64,000 nt of DNA from Gonapodya sp. JEL0774 (taxonomy: Eukaryota > Monoblepharomycota > Monoblepharidomycetes > Monoblepharidales > Gonapodyaceae), in assembly GCA_027604505.1 (NCBI GenBank), contig JADIIX010000121.1, positions 1 to 64,000 on the forward strand, written 5' to 3'. Shown here in pieces: positions 1 through 12,310 of the stretch. A program made the translations under genes and the position numbers. The notes below the pieces were generated by a model. The model ran no database searches. It worked only from the letters and a program-made list of their open reading frames with translations, and was not told where the DNA came from. Numbering within the stretch: position 1 is the stretch's first letter; each line of letters opens with the position of its first letter.

Positions 1-782
1 CACACTGCATTCGAGTTCAGACATACATACATTGAGTTTCGGGACAGAAACCCACGGTTCCGCCGCGAACCACCACAGGTAAATGGACCACCCATAAAAT
101 GTTATGACTACTAGGACCAACAGAGGATTAGTGAACCCCCGAAGGCATTCACTCATCGCTGGTACTAAAACTATTTCTTCCCCTCATCTCCCCAGCCCTA
201 CCATCTTGCACATTTGCAGCATAACTCCCTCCTGATAACGTTACTGCAGGAGATGAAGAATCTTGAGACAGCCTATCAGGTGAACTGATACTCATCTGAG
301 ACATCACAAAGTATGGAGGGACATCAAACAGATTTTTTCTTGTTCATCTAACTGCCTGCCTCCTAATGGATGGAAGAGTCTAGTTACAGTGTTATGACTT
401 ATGGGATCAACGATAAGCAGAAAACAGCTTACTTGTTGTAGTTTCAGCAAGTCAAGGAATGTATGAGCAAGCTTGGGTTAGCTTGTGCAGCGTGCGGCCT
501 TCATTGCTTAGGAGGGTGAACGGTCATTCGGGAAATGGAACATCCTCCATAATTCACCATTCCGTTTCAATGAATGAACTTGACAGTAGAGATTAAAATG
601 TATAAGTTTCTAATTTCGGAGCGGTTGGAGCGGGTGGCCGATCCGGATTGGGTTGGGGAGGTGGAGCAGAGGGATGTGTTCCTTTGGAGGGATCTCGTCA
701 GCTACTTTGGATAGAATCCAACTCAGCTCCACTGAAACCTATCCATCCGAATCCACGGGGAGACAAGCCGTTTCTTCGAGAA
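1..782. other. Intergenic left edge, no gene seen
   Basis: I see no convincing coding sequence in this stretch. The only long frame entering from it (from a TTG at 648) is the upstream extension of the RING gene that starts at 783. It probably holds the 5' flank of that gene and perhaps the end of a gene lying outside the window. Confidence 0.5.
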
Positions 783-3398
783 ATGGCGACCTCACATACT
801 ACACCCGGTGATGGTCCTGCCAGTATCGAGGATCGTGAGAGGCAATTTTGGGGAACGCGGAGTATCGAAGCTGCCTCTGTTCCTCGGACGGTATTCGCCG
901 CAACAGCAGCGACTGGAACGAGCATATCTGCACCGCCGCTGTCGCCGCTTTTTGTTGGATCTGCCTCCCCTCTCCCACACCCACTCACTCCTACTCTAAA
1001 TCCTCATGTTGCAACAAACTTCCATCGAAATTCGAGCCCTGTGGATGAAACTGCCATTGCTGGTCGCCACAATGACACAGCCGCATCTCTACCGCATCTC
1101 TCATCGACTTCTGATTCTCTCCCGAGCTCAAACTTCCTCCAATCCGCACCCCCAGCCGCAACCGTCAGGATGAACTATTTCTCCTTCTTTTTTGGAAATT
1201 TCAATTCTATTTCCAGAGCGTCTAGACTACTGCTCGCAGTCTCCGTTGTGGTCATGATTGCACAGGTGGGTGACGGAGGTGGCCACCGGCGTTACGGGAT
1301 AGACCCATGGTAGATGATGCATAGGCTTCCCAGAAATTGTGCATCTGTAGGTGACCTGAGGTTCAATCTGGAGCTTTCTTGTGAAAATTACTATGGGTCG
1401 TTGAGCGTAGGTCCAAGTCGGTTCTGGCTGCTTGCTTGAACCCATGACCCAAGTCACTTTCAGCGTTGCAACTCCCCTCTGAATCAACAATCTTCCTATA
1501 CTACTGCAGATCACCGCCTCCATCGTTGCCCTTATAATATCGGCCCCCCAATCGTGTGACCAGCCACTCCAGCTCTTCATCGCCCTGTACTGCTCACGGG
1601 TCGCCATTTCGCTCCCACTCGTGGTCTACCAGCACCTCCACCCCCGCCGGCGAAGAGCCGTTGCGCCAGGGAGACCAGGTGGAGCGCATCCGGGTCAGGA
1701 TGCCGCTGCGGGGCAGGGCCAAGGCAGCGTTGGCGACGCCGTGGCCCGTAGCGCTCGCCGAGGGCTCCGTGGCGGCTCTTCTTCCTCTAATGAATCACCC
1801 TCTTCTGTAACCACTCCCAACCCTTCCGCTGCGGACCTTGGAGTGGGGAGTTCCCCTGCTGTCCTTACATCCCTTGACCGTGACTGGTCTCCGACTGTGG
1901 ACAGACTCAAGTCTGCTCTCGATCTTCTATCCACCATACTCTTTCTTGCGGCAAACTTTTGGGTTTTTGGGAGCAGGACTTGTAGGGAGACCGCGCCAGT
2001 GCTGTACTGGACGGGGTTCTCTTGGGTGGTATGGGGATGGATTGTGGTTGGTGTACCGGTCGGAGTATGTGGTGAGTGTTGGTACCGTAATCTGGGACAT
2101 TCATGAAGAAGGCTACAAGTGCTTCCGGTTTGATGGTACTTGTACGCATGTGGAAATATGGTTTGTGTGGTCATACCGAAAGGTGAAGGATATGGATGTT
2201 GCAGGTGGATAAGACTGAAGGATGGGTGAAAGGATGGGAGACATTTTATTCAGCGAGCAAATTCGAAGAGCTCATTTGCATGTGTTAATTCTCCACTAAC
2301 TCTCCCACTTTCAAGCCTCCATTATCTTCTGTCTCCCTTGCGTCCTGCTCGTCATGCGCACCCTCCGCCTCTCGACACCCCTCGGTCCCGGTCTCGGGGG
2401 CATGGGCGCCGGTGAAGATGTCATCAAGAAGCTGCCCGAGGTGCGATACAGAAGAGCGGCAGAGAGACCTGGTGGAGAGGCAACACATACCCACGCACTG
2501 CAGGGGGCGCCTGTCATGGATGAACAGCCAGATGGTGTGGGGCAAATGAGGTTGGATGTGGAGCAGGACAAGCATGTTGGTGCCAAGATGTTCCCGCATG
2601 ACTGCGCAGCAGCCGAACTCCCCTCCTCCGATCCGGAACACCTTCCCGTTCCCTCTTCTTCCACTCACCCTTCACATCGACTGACCCACTCACGCGCATC
2701 GTCGGCAGCCACAGGCATGTTATCAGTTGCGACGTCCGAAGGGAGGAGACCCCCTTCCTCGCTTGATAAACGAGCCTCGGGGAGCTTTGAAACACTGCTG
2801 AGTGATATGGAAGTGACTTTGGGTGATGCCCCAGTTGAGACACCTGTTGCGTCGCAGTCAAATGAGCCCGACGGTGTCCCGTCCTCTTCTTCAATTGGAC
2901 TTACTCCCGCCCATAGCCACGTGCTGCCTGTTTTTCGCACCCCCAGCTTCGCAACAATAGACCTGCCTGGTGTCCCCGTCCCTAACACGACCCCGACTCC
3001 GCGCCCTGTGTCTTCAATGCCATCAATTCCCTCAATCCCTTCAGCCCTTCGCCGAGCTGGTCTCCTCCCTCTTCCGCCTCGGCCTACAGTGTATTTAGAG
3101 GATGACGATGCCGTATGCGTAATCTGCTTGATGGCATATGAGGATGGAGAGGTACTGAAGAGGTTGTGGTGTGGTCATCATTTCCATACCGAGGTGAGCT
3201 AAATTGCCTCATGTCCGCAACGTAACAATAATCGGATGTTCAGCTGACCTGTTGGCCTCGTCCTCCATTTCTCTGGACTTTCAGTGTGTCGCCGAATGGC
3301 TCCGTCACAATAAAACTTGTCCGCTATGCGTGAGAGACGTCACATTAGGTCCAATGACACCCGGGGAGCTGGTTGGCGCGAATCTTGCGAGGAGTTGA
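783..3398 (+). CDS. Multi-pass membrane RING-H2 E3 ubiquitin ligase
   Basis: Predicted membrane-anchored E3 ubiquitin ligase. Four exons: 783-1265, 1510-2071, 2316-3193, 3285-3398; phases agree and give 678 residues. The N-terminus (about 145 residues) is Ser/Thr/Pro-rich. Hydrophobic segments follow: one across the first splice junction (VVVMIAQ joined to ITASIVALIIS), then LFIALYCSRVAISLPLVV, LDLLSTILFLAANFWVFG, and a long pair ending CASIIFCLPCVLLVM that exists only after intron 2 is removed. A linker contains EDVIKKLPEVRY, the type of segment found before the RING in plant and fungal multi-pass RING proteins. The RING (about residues 614-660) reads CVICL, then CGHHFHTEC, then CPLC, with its last part on exon 4; ligands fit C-x2-C, C-x-H-x2-H-x2-C, C-x2-C. 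The domain type is clear from sequence; the substrate is unknown. The first ATG in the open frame was taken as start. Confidence 0.85.
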
Positions 3399-3637
3399 AC
3401 TGGCAAAAATTTCGTTTGCATATGTTTTGGACTCTTTTTGGTTGGCGTACAGTTGATAGATGGGATTTACATAATGAAATCTAGCATTCGAGCATTCTAT
3501 CATGAGATGAGATTTGTGTGTTAAATGTTGCAACTGAGATGACACCTCGCAAAATCGAGTAATATGATAAAATAATCGAAAATTTCCCAGTGCTATTTGC
3601 AGAATGCGTCCCGCATCGCATGTTCATTACGTTTAAA

Positions 3638-5783
3638 TCAATTGACATTGATAGCAGCTTCCCGTGCTCGTTTCTCCTTCGCATGCAACCGAATCAGATA
3701 TATCGGGAAGATGAGGACCAGAGGTTGAATGAAGGTGAGTAGCTGTGATGCAAAGACAGAATGATTTGTAAGGCAATGCAAACCCCAAGGAAGTGTGCAA
3801 AACGCACAAGGTTCACAAGGAAGTAGTGTCCGTGCAATCCGTTCAAAGCGAAAGAGTTGAGATAATACTGGATGATGTTGGAGAACCCACACAGAAACAT
3901 TTGTAACCCTTAAGCAGAACCCAAAAAAAAGAAGCTCATGTTACTTGCAATGCGACGAGAATCCAAACCAAAGAACCGACCGTAAACCCTTCCAAATGTT
4001 TTGAAACCAAACGTTTGGCTTGCGTATGTGATTGTAGCGCTGTACATGAAAGGCCGCAAGAAACCTCCGCAAATCGCAACCCAATATTGATTGGAAAGAT
4101 CCGAAGAGAGCCTGCCACAACAGTGGTCGTATAAAAAAACGATTAAGGCAACACAATGGCTGAGTAAGACATACCCTAGAACAGCGAAGGGCACTGCGAA
4201 AACAAAGAACTGGCCTACAAGATTCACGTAGATTGGAAAGTTGTCGAGCAGCCTCCGAGGAAAAGAAGGTCAGGACTTTCCGAGAATACACCGCATCCCA
4301 CGAACAACAACTCACCACCCCACCACTGGTATTGTTGCGGTAGCACCCAGGGAAAGGGTGAAGTTGAAGACACTCAAAATTGTGTCCCTCATCTCCTGCT
4401 CCTGCTCGGAAGGCACTGAGTGCCCCACTACGTGTTTCTCTCCTAGCTGTTCCGCCACGCTTGAGATATAAAAGTTGATCCGCAACATGAAGAAGAACAT
4501 CCAGAGCGTGTTGAGAATCCATTCTGGAGTTGCCACTTGAGACAACGCTCCGAGGGTCTGTATGAACATCTGCCGTTGGCTCAATCTGCTCGGTGGATCA
4601 ACGTGCGAAGCGGCAGATTCAATGTCTTCCGGACTGACATCACCCAGTAGTGGTGTCTGCTCGTCGACGAGGGAGCCAGGTCCCTTGGAATCAAAGGCCT
4701 TTCGTGGCGCCCCCACTGTATCATCCGAGTCAACGTGTTCAACATCAACGCCTGCTTCATCTCCAGTTTCTCGTTGTTTGGCCTTATCATGGCTGGCCCT
4801 GTTGTTCTCCGAATCGTCGAACCATTCAAAGCTTTCGTTATGCTGCAGGGCAAAGTTGGCGACCACGAGGACAAGGGGAACAGATAGATAGCTCAGAAAC
4901 CAAATACGCGGTGTCACAGACCCATTCGTATATCGGTATACCAATTGATAAAAAGGAAAAACAACAGCGGACGTATCGAATCCCCCCGATAGGAGTGCCA
5001 TAATTGTTCCCGAGCGGTTGGGGAATGTTAGAGAGAGATGTATGATGGACATATAGATAAGCAAACTTGATTTACGTGGACCGAGTTCAGAAGGAGGAGA
5101 ATATTCCTTAAGTTTCTGCGAAAATGCGTGCTCACCCGCCGAAAGCCATAAGGACGAAGCCGATAATGTACCCATCAAACACTGGGAGAGGTGACAGGAA
5201 GGAAGTATGTGAACACAGTGACTAACGAGCATTTGACGTCAGCGAAGTCTTCATACTGGGTGAGCTAACAGCAATGAAAGTGCTCCCGATTCCAAAAGTT
5301 CCACAACCTAGGGCAAATGTGTACTTTGGTCCCGCGTAATCCAAAATTGTTCCCGCCGGAAGCTGTGACATCGCTGTCGAAAGAGCAGCTGAAGAAAACA
5401 TCAGAGAAAGGCGGACAACTGATTGGGCGCAAATTCTGTTTAGCATTGAAAGCGTACCACACAGCAGCCATGCTTACGTTGTGCAGGGCATGGAAGTGAC
5501 TCTCCTTCTCTGCACATGTTCTCATATACATGCTCTTTCACCAAAACCCATTTCAGAGCCTGGAAGCTTTATCGTCAAGGAAGCACGGCAACATCACAGT
5601 GAAAGCAAAAGGCACCAAACGTAATATTTGCCGATGCAGCCGAGACGTGTTAAAAATCACCTCGATCAAAGTCCTTAGTCTGGTAACGCACCCATAGGTC
5701 ACTCCCACGGTCAGCCACGCCGCCGCGCACCCTAGGAGTACTAGAGAGACTCGATGAGCAAGACTTAGTTGATTGGCGAACAT
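3638..5783 (-). CDS. Major facilitator transporter, SLC43/FMP42-like
   Basis: Predicted 12-helix membrane transporter of the MFS branch that includes animal SLC43 amino-acid carriers and yeast FMP42. Nine exons in transcript order: 5692-5783, 5478-5566, 5257-5418, 5136-5181, 4316-5065, 4175-4252, 3945-4111, 3784-3908, 3638-3742; they sum to 537 codons plus stop with consistent phases. Family-like stretches are AGTILDYAGPKYTFALG (motif-A region after helix 2), LTFPNRSGTIMALLSGGFD, and TITYASQTFGFKTFGRVYG near the end. A hydrophilic Asp/Glu-rich cytoplasmic loop is encoded on exon 5. The exon 7/8 junction is the weakest: it is in phase, but the residues it joins are less hydrophobic than expected for helix 11. 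Substrate is not predictable. It is divergent from the LisH-WD40 gene across 242 bp. Confidence 0.8.
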
Positions 5784-6025
5784 TTGGTTTCAGTCGCGGA
5801 ATGGTTGTGCATCCCCGATCAATCATGATAAGGTCAGTTCATGAAGCAACAGATATTATAAATATTATTCCCAAAAAGGGAATCGGAGTCATATCACAAT
5901 TTCCGAGACACCGTCATGACGGATACAAATGCAGGTATTGCCTTACCCAACTTCGATTTGCTCTGGCAAATCTACCCTGCGTGACCGGCCTTTCGGGAAC
6001 CTTATGATGAAAAGATGTCCGTCTC

Positions 6026-7593
6026 ATGACGTTCGCGCACGTTTTGCGCTATCTTCGTGACTTGAACCTTGTTGAAACACTCCAAGCATTTGAACTGGAG
6101 GCCCCATCTCTCTTCGATGACTACCGAAAACACCACCATCGCCCTCCTCCGGAGAAACCGTTGCACGCAATTCTGGAGGAGCTAGCGGAGCAAGAATTGA
6201 AGGAGAGGGGAAAGCAAATTACAGAAGACAAGTGAGTGATAACGCAGTCCCAGGTACTCCTGGCAAAAGCTGCAGGTCCATTTAATTACAAATGACGAGA
6301 TGATTTCTTGGCAATTCATGCGCACGCTCGCTTACCAGAAAAATCGATCTCATTCTCGATGCTGAGCCGTCTGGCTTCTTTCCGTCATCTTGTACAAGGA
6401 TTCTTGATTCCATCCATCACACCAATGTCTTGTTCGTTCGAGGGCACGTTCTACCGTTTGACACGTATGCAGGTTCGATCCAGTTGCCCAAGCAAGAGCG
6501 TATCCTGGTCCTAGCAACAACTTCCACTGACCGAACGTTGCGCATAACGTCCTTCCACGACGGCCGAGTTCTTACAATACTGACGTTCAGCAGCTCCCCT
6601 CTCCTCAGCCTCGATTTTCACCCTACAATACCGACACTTGTCGCCGCCGTGGCAATGGATGGAACTATGTTCTTGGTGGATGTGAGCACTGGCGAGGTGG
6701 TGCAGAGCTGGAAGGAGCACGCGAAGTACGCAGTTCGTTGCGGGTTCTCTGAAGATGGAGAGTGGCTCGTCTCCGCGTCATATGATAAAACCATTCGAAT
6801 TTACAAACGAGAATTAATCAGTGGTGGACTCGGCGTCTTGTCTGCGGCTGTTGAGGAGACAGAACCAGATGTTGTCACTGGAGACTCCGACCTTGATGCT
6901 TTGACGGCAAAGTTGTTCACTCCCCATCCAACATACAAGCTCTCACATGTCAAGACTTTTCGTGGTGCGGTAGAGGCGATGGCATTCCTACCGTCCACCG
7001 ATGTACATCCTTACGCGACTCTGGTCGTCGGTACCCGCAACGACCACTACCTCCACTACATCGGCTTGACAAGCTCTTCGCCTCCACCTAGCCCGGAAGC
7101 TCCGTCAGAGGTCCCCGATGTCGGTCCATTCCCGCATCTTTTGTTTAACCTCAATTCTGGCGACGATACGTGGGTCTCCTTCACGGCAATGGACCTCGCC
7201 TCAAGCCCGTCTGGCAAACACATTCTTGTGCATACGGATTCCCGAGCGGGACGGCTGCTTATTGTGCGGGCGAGACACGCTGGACCAGTTAAATCACTTT
7301 ACGGAATCTCCGTAGACGGTTTGGGCACGTACCGCTGCGCGTGGTCTCCAAGTGGGGACTATGTGTACGCAACTGGTGATGGCATATCAACCGCTGATGT
7401 GTCTGTAGGTGGTGAGGTTGGTGTATGGGAGGTGAAATCGGAGAAGATGGTGGCATGCCTTAAGGGGCACCAAGGAGTGGTGAAGGCCGTCGCGGTGATG
7501 CCAAGGATTGATGACGAAGTGAATTTGAAGTCAGATGTTGTAGTGACCTGCTCTTTCGACAAGTCTGTGCGTATCTGGGAAGTACCCAGTTAA
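6026..7593 (+). CDS. LisH-domain WD40-repeat protein
   Basis: Two exons, 6026-6231 and 6339-7593 (486 residues). The first exon encodes a LisH-type dimerisation helix pair (VLRYLRDLNLVETLQAFELE), common in scaffold proteins. The second encodes WD40-like blades: TDRTLRITSFHDGRVL, LVSASYDKTIRIYKRE, and a final VVTCSFDKSVRIWEVPS that probably closes the propeller. The splice is supported by KIDLILDAEPSGF continuing in frame after the acceptor at 6338. LisH-WD40 proteins act in ubiquitin ligase, microtubule and chromatin complexes, and nothing here picks one. The start is the ATG at 6026; upstream ATGs are out of frame. Confidence 0.8.
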
Positions 7594-8024
7594 AAACAAT
7601 AATAATATAAATCTTTTTGAGAGTCTTCTACGATCCTCCTGGGATATACACTGCCTAGGAAACTGGTAAGAATTAGGGTATTTGCGTAGTTTATGAGCTG
7701 ATGAGAAGATCATGAGAAGTTGCATGAAAACTGCAAGTTCATTGGAGACCATCCTGGCGTCGTTTGGGGAAACCTTCACATCGCAACCTTCACATCGCAA
7801 CGGACTGTGTCCAACCTCAAAGACGGCAACGAGTTCGCAGACCCCTCCGTGTGTTATCCGTGTCATTGTCGAAGGGAGCATTTGCATGCTTCTTCATAGG
7901 CCTGTCTTGCCCGACGCCGCAAAGAACGCGAATTAAAACCAGATTGGAGTTGCTACAAAGAGACGAATCACGAGGTGGCTATGGAATTTTTCATCCTTCT
8001 ATCTTCTTGGTTAAACGACTGACC
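7594..8024. other. Intergenic spacer with a 14-bp tandem duplication
   Basis: No gene seen. It holds the 3' end of the WD40 transcript and the 5' flank of TFIIF alpha. A 14-bp unit (ccttcacatcgcaa) occurs twice head to tail at 7773-7800. The open frame running into TFIIF alpha from 7764 lacks an early ATG and is read as leader sequence. Confidence 0.5.
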
Positions 8025-11000
8025 ATGAGTTTCCCAGTCATGGCCTCAACTCCTGGCGCCCCAGACGGCGCCCTCGCAGCTACAATGATGCAGAGGTTGT
8101 ATCAAACGCAGGCTGGTGTGGCGGCTGCTTCGTCTATCCTTGCTACTGCAACGTCTCCTCAGCGATCGCCAGGGAACGTCAACTTTACCCCGTCGCCGAA
8201 CGCTCACTCTCCTCCCAACAATCTTCATCATAGTCCGATGAACTCGGTGATAGCAGCCCCGAAGCCCTCGAGACCGGGAGCTGGGTTACGTCTGAAGTTT
8301 GACCCAAAGTCAGGTCTTGGACGAATACCTGCAGCGCGTCATTTCCAGCTCAAGAACACCCCTTTGGCAAGAGAAACTCCCCAGCCACAGCAACGGCAAC
8401 TCAACGGTGGCTCTTCTCGCATGGGGAATCCTAACACTTCCGGTGTTGACCCAAATGGACTTTTTCCTGTAAAGCCGTCCAGCTCTCCGGCAGTGCCAGC
8501 ATTCTCACGCCTCATCTCCTCACAACAGCGTGCGCTCCCTCGCTCTCATTCTCACCCCGTCCAATCTGAGTCACCAGACAACTCTCGTGTCCTTAGACTC
8601 CGGTCTGGCTTTTCTCGCCACACTCTCGCGGCTTCCCTTGCGTCCACCGGCCCCTTGCGTCATAATGTAGCTCGATTTTTACCTGCGCATGGTGGGGAAC
8701 CGGTGAACCTGAACACATGGGAACGCCCGATTACTTGGAGGCGTGTTAATCCTGCCCAGGAGAAGAAGGAGAGAGAGCGCGAGGCCAAAGAAAGAGAGAG
8801 GACAGAGCTTGAGAAGATGAAAGCCGAGCTCATCGTTAAGGCGGAGACGTCATCCATTAAAATGGAAACACCAACCCCCTTGATCAAGTTGGACCCGGAC
8901 AGCAAGACCATCCAGGTGGGTAATCGACTTAATGTTGCCACTCATTGGATGAAAGTTCTTTTGTGATTTTCATAACTACCGACTAGCCCTCTTCCATGGA
9001 GGTGGACGTTCCTCTTCCCTCCACCAGTGCCCCTTCCAAGCTCAAACTCTACACCCCGCAGCTAACCGCAGGTGATGACCCCGCCGATCTTTCGATCTCG
9101 GATCCCTCTATTCTCCTTGCTCGCCTCGCTTCACTGCCTCCTCCACAACGTCTCCGTCTCATCCGATCGTTCCCCGTCCGCACTTCGGATGCTGGCTCAG
9201 ATGGGAGTGCGAATTGGGAGGGCGAACAGGTCTCTGGACCTGATAGCCTTATTCCTGGAGTCACAGATGCCTTACCTCAACAACATGCTGATGTCGCACT
9301 GGATCGGCTGGGCACCCAACTTGCCCCTACCCGTCCTTCCTTACCAACTCACTTCGCGCTTGTGCCAGATCCCGGTGGTGGCGCATTTTCCGTAGTTCCA
9401 GTGTACTCTTCCTTTCAGTTTCGCCAGCAAAGGCAGGTTGGAGGCGTGGCTTTGACTGCAGAGGAGGCCGAAAAGGCGATGAGGAAAAAAGATAAGGAAC
9501 GAGCGAAAGGTCTGGTCGGTGCGAAGGGAATAAGAATCGTAGATGGCGTTGCAATTAAAGATGAGCGAGCACCAGTGTGGGGTGGTTTATTGGGACCTCA
9601 AGCGGGCAGCAGTGTGAAACGCGTGGACGGAACACCTGTGAAAATGGAACCCAAGGATGCGGAAGAAGACGAGCGAGAAGTGCAAGATCTTCTCGAAACT
9701 CATTTAGGCCGCCGCGCTGCGCGTGCTGTCATTGCACGAGGAGGAGCGAATGGAGTATCGAACCGGTTCGCGATGGCGCGGGTTGCTGGTGGACTCGGCA
9801 CTACGAATTCCAGTGTCGGAAACGCACAACGTGGACGAGCTCGCGTGGCCAAGGATGATCTCTTGCAAGACGCGGCTGCGGAAGACGCTGAGTTTGCAGA
9901 CGCAACGCATTTCAGCGACGACGAGGAGTTTGGGGCAGCGGGGATGGGTGATGGCGAAGAAGGGGAGTTTGATGGAAGCGGCGCCATTCGACGAGAGATT
10001 GATGAGCATATCAAGGCAAAGGATCGAGCGATGGGGAGGAGGGAAGAGGAAGAGCTGTTTGGGAGTGGTAGCAGCGGCGAAGACGGCGAAGATGATGGCA
10101 CCAAGAAAAAGGACCGCCACTATGACAAGCATGGTATGCGCATAGCTTCCGCACTGAAGCGTGATCGCGATCGTGCCAAGGAATCTGGCGGAGCACGCCC
10201 CGATGACGAGGACGGCTCGAGTGACGAGGACGAAATGGTGTACGATCCTGCAAGGGGGTGGATGAAGGCGTATGGTATTGGAAGCAAGAAAATGGCCATG
10301 AGTGAGGACGAGTCGGACGATAAAGCGAGGCGGGGTCGCCCCATGGTGGCGCAGGGAGGAGGTGTGGATCCATGGTCAGATTTAGGCGTCGGTCGTGCTG
10401 AAATGAAACGAAGAGAAAAAGAGAGACGGCAAAAGGAGCGAGAGGCGAGACAGAAGGCGAAGAGCAATGCGGCAGTGAACAAGTGGACGGGTCCAATTAG
10501 CGGTGGTGGGGCTGGTGGGGCAACCCCTATGAAGTTGGACTCGCAAGTCGTGACGTCTGTGGTTGGGTCGGAGGAAGTAAGAGGAAGAGCGTCCTCTCCT
10601 CCGCCGACACGTCCAAACTCTCCACCTGGGCCAACCCAGCATCGAGCATCCTCCCCTCCCCGTCCCGCCGCGCCCTCGGGTGTTGCGCGACCTGCATCTC
10701 GTGCGACCGGCGCCCGTGCCCCTTCTCGACCTGGGAGCCCCCCTCGCCCTGTTGCTGGCTCCGTCAGTCCGCCTCACGACGCCCGGCCGAATTCTCCACC
10801 CTATCAACCCGCATCCCCTCCCGGTTCGGCTTCCCCTCCCTACACCCCAATGTCGCCCGGCCATTTTCGAAGCGAGAGTAATGGTACCGGAAATGGAGAT
10901 GACGGTGGCACGCGCTCGGGGGGCGCGGAAGGTATTCCAAGAAAAAAACGCAAGGCGGATGATGACGAGGGTGCGACAGGGAGGCCCAAGAGGTTTGCCG

Positions 11001-11498
11001 GACCAGATGGGGAATTGGAGAACGTGGTGGTGATGCCGGATGGGGATGGTAGGTTTTTGTTGTACTGGGTGGCATGGTCGCGAGAACCAGGAAACGTGTG
11101 GATTTACAACTGATTCACTCGTCAGCGAAGGAAATGTATTGTTACCATTCGTTCCATCTCCTTCTGCACATCCTTTAATCCACGCTATGTATCATTCCCT
11201 TTCCTAACCCCGCCTTACCATAGGTCCCCTCACCGACGAGGATTTCGTCCTCGCGATCCAATTGCAACCTGGTGGTCGCTGCACAACGCGGCAGCTCATG
11301 CGAGCTCTCAAGCACCGGTTGGACAAGAATCCCGGTGGAAAGCAGAGCGTCATGGAGCAAGTCAAGAGGTTGGCGAAGCCGTTCAAGACGGAGGATGGGA
11401 AGATATTCTTAACACTGAGGGACGGAGGGAGTGCGGTGCGAGCAGGAGTGCCCGGGGGAGCGGATGGCGCGGGAGGAATCGCCGGTGCGGGGGAGTAA
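8025..11498 (+). CDS. TFG1: Transcription initiation factor IIF alpha subunit (RAP74)
   Basis: Large subunit of TFIIF, which joins RNA polymerase II in the pre-initiation complex and aids start-site selection and early elongation in the nucleus. Three exons, 8025-8915, 8987-11048 and 11224-11498, give 1075 residues. Support for the family: the N-terminal block RHNVARFLPAHGGEPVNLNT with TWERPITWRRVNP (triple-barrel half that pairs with the beta subunit), the block beginning FALVPDPGGGAFSVVPVYSSF, and the C-terminal winged helix (GPLTDEDFVLAIQLQPGG then TTRQLMRALKHRLD) that appears only after the last intron is removed. A long acidic and Lys-rich linker and a Pro/Ser-rich tract (about residues 830-920) lie between. 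It is longer than the human protein (517) and exceeds yeast Tfg1 (735). The start is the first ATG of the frame with a reasonable context; 8040 is an alternative. Confidence 0.88.
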
Positions 11499-12310
11499 GG
11501 TGGTTCCTAGCTACGTTCGTGATCACGTGGGAACGCCGTGGCATCAGGGCAGGTTTGTGGAGACTTTGACGGAAGATTTATCAATTGATTGTCGGAGAGG
11601 GTTAGGGTTAATACAATCATTGATACCGTGAGGGTTAGTGAGTAATATACCCAGAATTCTCATCTGGGGTGGTTCGCCACCCCAGAATTCTCATCTGGGG
11701 TGTGGCAAAGCATCCGAAGCAGGGACCACCCCATATGGGGTGCCCCAGAATTCTGTTATCCGAGTAATAACAAACACATATTCGCTTTTGGCCAATGCCC
11801 ATATTTATGTAAAACCCCACGATGCACCTTTTAAATCGTGCTCCAACTGCCGCATCTCGGCGGTTTTTCATCGCATTCGCCATCTACGTTGCCGCGGGAA
11901 TTGGGAAGAGACCTGGGGGATCTGGCTGCAGATATCTCCGCAGGTGCTGTGCTCCAGCTTCTATGCAGCACATGCCAGCATGTGGATTGCGAAAAATCTC
12001 GACAGGGGTGGTGCATGGAGATATCGTCGATAGAGATATGGAGGGAGAAGGAGGAAGATTGCTGAGTGAGTTGTACTAGTGGGGTACGCGGAAAGGTGGA
12101 AAGGTGGCTACTTGAATACGTGAAAACAGAGAGACTGGATACGGGCGAGACGCTTACAGTTGCACGGTTTTCTGTTGCTCTTTGCGCATAGTGTGGTTCC
12201 ACTGAATTCATCTGCAGTGTCCTTGTGAACACATCCCTGCACACAAAGCGACAGACCCACTCCCATTCTCCTCCCCTCTCACTCGTTCACTCGTCGCTCT
12301 TTCCTCGCCT
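11499..12310. other. Gene-poor stretch between TFIIF alpha and helical-repeat gene
   Basis: No protein-coding gene is supported. It contains the fold-back repeat at 11640-11770, a short telomere-like run (ggttagggttaa, near 11600) and probably the missing first exon of the gene that follows. Frames of 130 residues or fewer here show no recognisable domain and overlap the repeat. Confidence 0.5.
11640..11770. repeat. Nested palindromic fold-back element
   Basis: Seen directly: cccagaattctcatctggg occurs twice (11650-11668 and 11681-11699), each a short hairpin by itself (cccaga, loop attctca, tctggg). Between the two lies a perfect 10-bp stem with a TTCG loop at 11663-11686 (tctggggtgg, ttcg, ccaccccaga). 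A perfect 12-bp palindrome ccccatatgggg follows near 11729-11740, and then a third partial copy of the unit (ccccagaattct). A GAGTAATA-like motif lies just outside both ends. No open reading frame belongs to it. It may be a small non-autonomous element (MITE-like) or a structured intergenic repeat. Confidence 0.6.

Noticed and set aside
2285-2668. Minus-strand frames with Cys-rich content opposite the RING gene
   Set aside because: The plus strand gives a spliced protein with TM helices and a complete RING, so these are shadows.
9700-10145. Frames of 130-140 residues on both strands within TFIIF alpha
   Set aside because: They overlap the conserved TFIIF frame and arise from its low-complexity codons.
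11638-12244. Overlapping frames of 82-137 residues on both strands
   Set aside because: They run through the fold-back repeat, have no recognisable domain, and no frame is favoured over the others.
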